Assembly (NCBI GenBank): GCA_003427395.1
Contig: BFEA01000019.1
Coordinates: 5,870,525 to 5,890,713, forward strand
From: Chara braunii
Taxonomy: Eukaryota > Streptophyta > Charophyceae > Charales > Characeae
Direction of reading: 5' to 3'
Length of the DNA: 20,189 nt
Below, one piece after another: positions 16,430-20,189 of this stretch; position 1 is the first letter of the stretch; every line of letters starts with the position of its first letter. A model generated the notes under the pieces. It did no database searches. It was not told where the DNA came from and was given only the letters and a program-made list of their open reading frames with translations. The translations under genes were made by a program, and so were the position numbers.

Positions 16430-16880
16430 AACAAGGAGGAATTGATTGGAGGACGAGCAGAACATGGAGGGAACATCACGAAGGTAACGTGGAGGGAGGA
16501 GGAGAACATGGAAGGAGGAGAAGATCGTGAACGACGTGAAGGGAGGAGGACATAACATGGAGGGAGGAGGTAACAAGGAGGAGGCAATGAGGAGGGAGGA
16601 GGGCATAACGAGGGAACATCGTGGAGGTAACGTGGAGGGAGCAGGAGAACATGGAGGGAGGACGAGATCGTGAAGGGAGGAGGGCATAGCATGGAGAGAG
16701 GGAGGTATCGTGGCGAGAGGAGTAACGTGGAGGGAGGAGGAGGTAACATGGAGGAGGCAATGAGGACGGAGGAGGTAACGAGGAGACAATGCAGTGGAGG
16801 TAACAAGGCGGCAGGTAATGAGAAGGCAGGTAATGGGGCGGGAGGTGACGAGAAGTGGAGGTAACGAGGGGGCAGGTCAT
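16430..16880. repeat. Purine-rich (GGA-GGA-GGTAAC) degenerate tandem tract
   Basis: About 450 bp of the plus strand is almost all A and G, built from 'ggaggga', 'ggaggagg', 'gtaac(g/a)tgga' and 'gaacatgga' modules at irregular 20-40 bp spacing. Long Ser/Pro/Leu frames on the minus strand are its complement. Such tracts can form triplex or G-rich structures. Confidence 0.85.
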
Positions 16881-16919
16881 CATACTATTATGCGCTGTCT
16901 TTTTTTTCTTTTTTTTTTA

Positions 16920-17080
16920 CCAGCGCGGATATTTTTGGGGTCCGGGGAACCGGCCCGGACGGTCTGGGTCCGGTCCTGTCCGGTGGTCTGGTACCTGTTC
17001 AGATTAGCGGACGTCTGGACCGGTCCATAAAAATGTCTGGGCGTCTGTCCGGACATGTCCGGGTCCGGGTCCACGGTTAC
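16920..17080. repeat. GTCCGG/CCGGAC-rich segment, copy 2
   Basis: Repeats 'ggtccgggg', 'ggcccggacgg', 'tctgggtccggtcc', 'ctggaccggtcc' and 'tccggacatgtccggg'. Many of these words are self-complementary, so the segment is rich in short palindromes. It shares its vocabulary with 15772-15852. Confidence 0.65.
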
Positions 17081-17245
17081 CATGGTTCTCGCATCCTGCC
17101 TCCAAATTGCTTCCAAATTCCAAACTTTTGTTTGTTGGATAGCATCTATGTGCCTGATCCGGAAGAGAGATCGATTTAATTAAAAGAGACTGGGCTTGTT
17201 TGATTCACTCAAGGGGAGTCAAAGGGATATCCTGTCTTTCCTTTA

Positions 17246-17252
17246 CAATGGT

Positions 17253-17286
<34 letters not shown>

Positions 17287-17293
17287 CAATGGT
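17246..17293. mobile_element. Poly(T) insertion flanked by a 7-bp direct repeat
   Basis: CAATGGT (17246-17252 and 17287-17293) brackets G plus T33. It is the shortest duplication among the four homopolymer insertions, so chance is more plausible here. Confidence 0.55.
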
Positions 17294-17342
17294 TAGATTT
17301 CTCTGTGGCTAAGACTTTCCTTTCCAGGAAGCGTGACGGTGT

Positions 17343-17441
17343 CCTTATTGTAATTCTTATTAAAAAAAAAAAAAAAAAACAGAGCCTCTTGGTTCTGGCT
17401 CCTACCATTCTGGGGAGCGACAGTCACCTTATTGTAATTCT
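17343..17441. repeat. 15-bp direct repeat enclosing poly(A) and an inverted R fragment
   Basis: CCTTATTGTAATTCT occurs at 17343-17357 and 17427-17441. The enclosed segment holds A18 and, at about 17390-17423, a fragment inverted relative to repeat R (GGCTCC...ATTCTGGGGAGC pairs with GCTCCCCAGAAT...GGAGCC at 17483-17506). Confidence 0.75.
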
Positions 17442-17448
17442 GAGTCTT

Positions 17449-17528
17449 TCTGACTTGCCGGCGGAAAAGGAACCAGATTGTAGCTCCCCAGAATGAATAC
17501 GGAGCCAGGTCCATAAGGACCTGTTTTT
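17449..17528 (+). repeat. Dispersed repeat family R, copy 2 (uninterrupted)
   Basis: Uninterrupted copy of the repeat at 12460-12590. It runs from TTCTGACTTGCCGG through GCTCCCCAGAATG to CCATAAGGACCTG. Immediately right is a short palindrome around CTTTTTCTAATAATTAG (17530-17552). Confidence 0.75.
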
Positions 17529-17864
17529 CTTTTTCTAATAATTAGAAAAAGGAATTTCCTTCCTCTTCCAGGTTGCAGGGAATGGTGCTAGAATAAAAAA
17601 GAAGAGGAGTACGAAGAACAGAAGAAACAATGCTCTGGGGAAGACAATCTAAACAGGACCCAATGTATGTGCCTCAAAATTAGACACGTGTAACTGTTTT
17701 ATCGACAGGTCACTGGGTTCAAATCCTGATGATGATCACAACAATGCTAGGGGCTAACCCCTTAAATCCAAAAATAGGAAACCTACCAGGCACCTCCCAA
17801 GTTGCAATGACAAGAACGAATAGACCTTGTCGAAAGTTCTCGAAAACTTTCTTTGGCAATTTGC

Positions 17865-18022
17865 TTTAAACCACCAGTACATGCCGTATATCGGCCATGG
17901 GCCCCTTTCGGAGGCGGCCCGACTTTGATGTGTTTTATCAACGGCGTGCGAGCCTCCAAATTTTTTTGGAGAGGCTCAATCGGATTCTCAACTTGGCTGG
18001 GGCCAGATACTGGTGGTGTAAA
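17865..18022 (+). mobile_element. MITE-like element, copy 3
   Basis: The left end is TTTAAACCACCAGTACATG and the right end ATACTGGTGGTGTAAA. The interior (TATCGGCC, GGGCCCCTTTCGGAG, TTTTATC, GCCTCC) matches the minus strand of 3094-3259 over about 100 bp. It abuts the next copy, sharing the TAAA. Confidence 0.8.
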
Positions 18023-18174
18023 CCACCAGTACTGCCCAGCTATCGGCCGCGGAAAAAAATAAGAGTAGAAACATTTCTAGTCGGATGAATTTGGACGCTC
18101 CTGTAGTAGCCCGTACGTTTCCTAAAATCGTGGCACGTTAACGGGCACGACTCTAGGAACTACTGGTGCTTTAA
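18018..18174 (+). mobile_element. MITE-like element, copy 4, tandem with copy 3
   Basis: The left end is GTAAACCACCAGTACTGCC and the right end CTACTGGTGCTTTAA. TATCGGCC lies at the same offset from the left end as in copy 3, but the rest of the interior differs. Confidence 0.75.
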
Positions 18175-18204
18175 GCAGGAGAAGCTTGATGCCAAACACC
18201 ACAA

Positions 18205-18530
18205 ACAGATGACATAGATTTGTGTTCCTGAGTATCACCTTCTCCAGCTATTATTACGGTAGTTATGGGTAATATTACCCCAGTTTTGTTCGGAAATTGC
18301 TCCAATGAATCCAATCCGACTTCATCCATAAATACTGAATGCTAAATAGTGATCGGTTTTAAGGATTCAACTGTTTTAACATTCATCATAGCCACCATAA
18401 TACCTTCGACAGCGTCTATACAGACTCTACAGTGATCAGGACCAGCATTTTCCATTGGCCAATCTGGATCAATGATTCTATTGCCACCAGCAGTCACTGT
18501 TTCCAAATATAGTGATAAAAAGTTAAGCAC
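18205..18530 (-). other. Unidentified coding-like fragment in the intron
   Basis: The minus strand reads VTAGGNRIIDPDWPMENAGP, then DHCRVCIDAVEGIMVAMMN and VKTVESLKPITI, a stop, and then HSVFMDEVGLDSLEQFPNK in the same frame. An acceptor-like 'ttggaaacag' with a 'cttaact' branch-like word lies directly upstream. The composition is convincing for protein but no family is recognised. A decayed transposase or gene fragment is possible. Confidence 0.3.
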
Positions 18531-18803
18531 AGGAAGGCTTCTGGTGTCCCGGGTGCAATGGCGAGAAGCTTGCACATTTTATTATTTTCTTCTCTCCTAC
18601 CTTGCTGGTGGACAAGGGACCACAAGTTATATTCTCTTTTTCTCTTCAGGGGGGATCGGGGGAGTGCAGGCAGGGGCATGGGGGGAAGAAAAAACAGGGA
18701 GGCATCACTAATACCCCCCCAGTTTGGGAAGAGACTCCAGGCAAGGGGTACATAAGTCAAGGGAGGTTATCAGAAGGGACAAGCCTTTCGATCGAAAACG
18801 CAC

Positions 18804-19088
18804 AAGATCAGACAAAGTTGGATTCTTGATCAGGTTCTCCAGAAACTGGCCATGGGCTGTTCCAATAAGCTGGACACCGCGTTCAGCAATGGTTCGACAA
18901 GCCAGCGCCTCTTCCTCCGTCCCAATCTCGTCCACAATAACGACCTGCGGCATATGGTTCTCCACTGCCTCCACCATTACACGATGCTGCCTGGACGGAT
19001 CGGCCACCTGCATACGTCTTGCAGAACCGATTGCTGGATGCGGCACATCTCCATCACCGCCAATCTCGTTGCTGGTGTCCACAATCAC
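18804..19088 (-). CDS. ycf45-like: Ycf45/SpoIIIAA-like plastid ATPase, Walker B exon
   Basis: This 285-bp exon (95 codons, no stops) starts [20 protein letters not shown], continues [27 protein letters not shown] (Walker B, about residues 48-56) and [16 protein letters not shown], and ends [12 protein letters not shown]. These are diagnostic words of the Ycf45 family of P-loop ATPases, related to SpoIIIAA. Known relatives are encoded in algal plastids, cyanobacteria and plant nuclei, where SPD1 acts in plastids. The acceptor is TTTCGGCAG before GTGATTGTG (AG at 19090-19089) and the donor is CTT followed by GTGCGT (18803). The ORF extends left past the donor and right past the acceptor, but family similarity stops exactly at both. 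The Walker A exon is not in 19089-20189. It looks like a functional gene, partial in this window. Confidence 0.93.
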
Positions 19089-19336
19089 CTGCCGAAAGTT
19101 TCGTTGACACAATCCACAAAACAGTGAAAACACACACCTTGATATTTATGATTTATCATGTATCGCACTGCCATCATCAGATGATGATAATTTCAACAAC
19201 GATGCATACACGAAAGACTTCATTGTAAGCCTCTATTGTGATCCCACTGGAATCCTACTTAATCCACAGGAGGACGGGTTGGTGCCCATTAGCTTCGGCT
19301 GGTGTGCAAATTTGTCTTCATTGTATGGTGGCTATG
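19089..19336. other. Start of the upstream intron; nothing else recognised
   Basis: Read on the minus strand this is intron sequence before the acceptor at 19090. No coding feature is supported on either strand. The intron must extend at least to the right edge, because no Walker A exon is found. Confidence 0.55.
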
Positions 19337-19530
19337 TCTACTTTGATTGTGCATGTGTGTGACCGGGTACTCCGGATCATGGGGAAAAACGAGTACCCGT
19401 GTTGGGGTGGGTTAAGTGCTCATCTTGGGGCTTAACTTTCACCTCGGTCCACTTTACCGTTTGGTTGAGTGTTTGCCTCCGGATAGGGAGGTCACGTGTT
19501 CGATCCTTGGACAGTGCGGACTTATAAAAA
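19337..19530 (+). mobile_element. tRNA-like SINE, second family, copy B
   Basis: Homologous to 15415-15597. The tRNA-like end has A-box-like TACCGTTTGGTTGAGTGTT (about 19463-19481) and B-box-like GTGTTCGATCCTTGG (19496-19510). An 8-bp inverted repeat GGGTACTC/GAGTACCC (about 19365-19399) lies in its left part. No clear target-site duplication or tail was found. Confidence 0.65.
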
Positions 19531-19765
19531 ATGTATTTACAAATGGTGCTCCTAAAGAAAATAAGCCAGCAACAATCAAGCAAAGAGAAGGGGTTCGGGA
19601 GGCGCCGCCCTTGTTAGCGGGGCTGGCAGACGATTGTCATCGGGCATGGCTATCAGAGTGAAAGGACATGATGAATGCATGGGGAAAGAGAGAAATCCCT
19701 AGCTAATGAACTGCTGAAGTTACTAAATAATATGGTAGTAGAATTAGACTCGTTAGAATCATCCA

Positions 19766-19916
19766 TTAAACCGCCAGTACGTTCCTCATATATCGGCCCG
19801 CGGGCGCTGCGCGCCAAGTGCGACCGATGGATGTGGTCGGCGCTGGAGGCCGAATCGGGCCTCCGTGTTAACCGCCGCACCCCCAATCCCAAGCGGGGAA
19901 AGGTACTGGTGGTTAA
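19766..19916 (+). mobile_element. MITE-like element, copy 5, bounded by TTAA
   Basis: The left end is TTAAACCGCCAGTACG and the right end GGTACTGGTGGTTAA, with TATCGGCCCG at the expected offset. Both ends carry TTAA, suggesting insertion at TTAA or TA sites. The 142-codon open frame across it (19675-20103) is GC-driven and has no domain. Confidence 0.8.
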
Positions 19917-20189
19917 ACAGAACAGCCCCATCTATTCTGTGGGGGCAGCAGTCCGGTTACTTATCCCCAGCAACAGCGGCAAGCCGATACAGAGTTTTGA
20001 AGTGAAGGTGGGAGAAGAAAGAAGATCAGCCACAACCCCTGCCACACGCAGACACTTTGCAGTGGGGACTAGAGGGGCCGCTTCCATAGTCTACATCATG
20101 TGATCCACTGTTCTATCACCATCAATCGCAAATTCCCTCCACACAGCTTCTGATCATCAGGCCAGACTGTATCCCTGTTCTCCCCCCCC
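19917..20189. other. Right edge, nothing recognised
   Basis: No coding or RNA feature is supported. The window ends in a C-run. Confidence 0.5.

Larger units (their letters stand above)
12930..18803 (-). other. Intron of the Ycf45-like gene, about 5.9 kb as assembled
   Basis: The donor is GATCTT followed by GTGCGT (18803 leftward) and the acceptor is TGCACAG at 12930. The intron is packed with repeats: two 53-bp elements, two adjacent MITEs, a SINE, CT/TTC/poly(A) tracts and a purine-only tract. It also contains the artificial adapter at 16147-16184, so its true length and internal order are uncertain. Confidence 0.8.

Noticed and set aside
16381-16883. Ser/Pro/Leu-rich minus-strand ORFs of 120-141 codons
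   Set aside because: They are the complement of the purine-only repeat tract, with all three frames open.
17700-17735. B-box-like 'gggttcaaatcctga' as another SINE
   Set aside because: No convincing A box at tRNA spacing and no homology to the other elements.
18250-18330. FMDEVGLDSLEQF as an acyl-carrier-protein phosphopantetheine site
   Set aside because: Only the short LDSLE word agrees; the surrounding residues do not follow the acyl carrier fold and a stop lies just upstream.
19920-19970. Fifth copy of the 53-bp element (ccccatctatt...gtgggggcagca)
   Set aside because: Resemblance is confined to about 25 bp with gaps, unlike the four gap-free copies.
19675-20103. 142-codon plus-strand ORF
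   Set aside because: It crosses MITE copy 5, whose GC-rich interior keeps frames open; no domain is seen.

Overview
This is eukaryotic nuclear DNA, about 20 kb and mostly non-coding, with one recognisable protein gene split by a long intron. The host looks like a plant or green/streptophyte alga. The gene is a nuclear relative of the plastid/cyanobacterial Ycf45 (SpoIIIAA-like) ATPases, its splice sites are canonical GT-AG, and the surroundings are a dense mix of tRNA-derived SINEs, MITE-like inverted-repeat elements, LINE remains, a U6 retrocopy and microsatellites. A large-genome charophyte is my best guess, at low confidence. Nothing suggests a bacterial, viral or organellar segment.

The gene lies on the minus strand. 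One internal exon (19088 down to 18804) encodes the Walker B half of the ATPase core. The next (12929 down to 12786) continues the conserved block without a gap. Both junctions are phase 0 and the intron between them spans about 5.9 kb as assembled. The Walker A exon is not visible and probably lies beyond the right edge; I could not find a convincing 3' exon on the left.

Layout: 1-640, imperfect direct repeats. 1040-1216, a 15-bp GTTAACC minisatellite. 2040-3550, degraded coding-like fragments and one MITE copy. 4203-4702, a complete minus-strand SINE with a target-site duplication. 5553-5671, a U6 snRNA retropseudogene. 6460-6852, an inverted-repeat region with 13-bp tandem units. 7223-8000, two copies of a conserved 53-bp element, a (TC)n tract and a MITE. 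8050-8960, an unidentified coding-like region. 9640-9905, two homopolymer insertions with duplicated flanks. 10660-11335, a broken LINE 3' end. 11856-11950, (CT)n plus an artificial adapter. 12460-12929, a dispersed repeat and an exon. 12930-18803, the intron with more 53-bp elements, MITEs, a second adapter, a purine-only tract and a SINE. 18804-20189, an exon, another SINE and a MITE.

The main caution is about the assembly. Two perfect 38-bp copies of the Nextera mate-pair circularisation junction sit directly against (CT)n tracts at 11913 and 16147. They are not biology. They mean the local order and distances, including the intron length, may be wrong. I found no convincing new multi-gene system; the most interesting biology is the repeat content and the split Ycf45-like gene.
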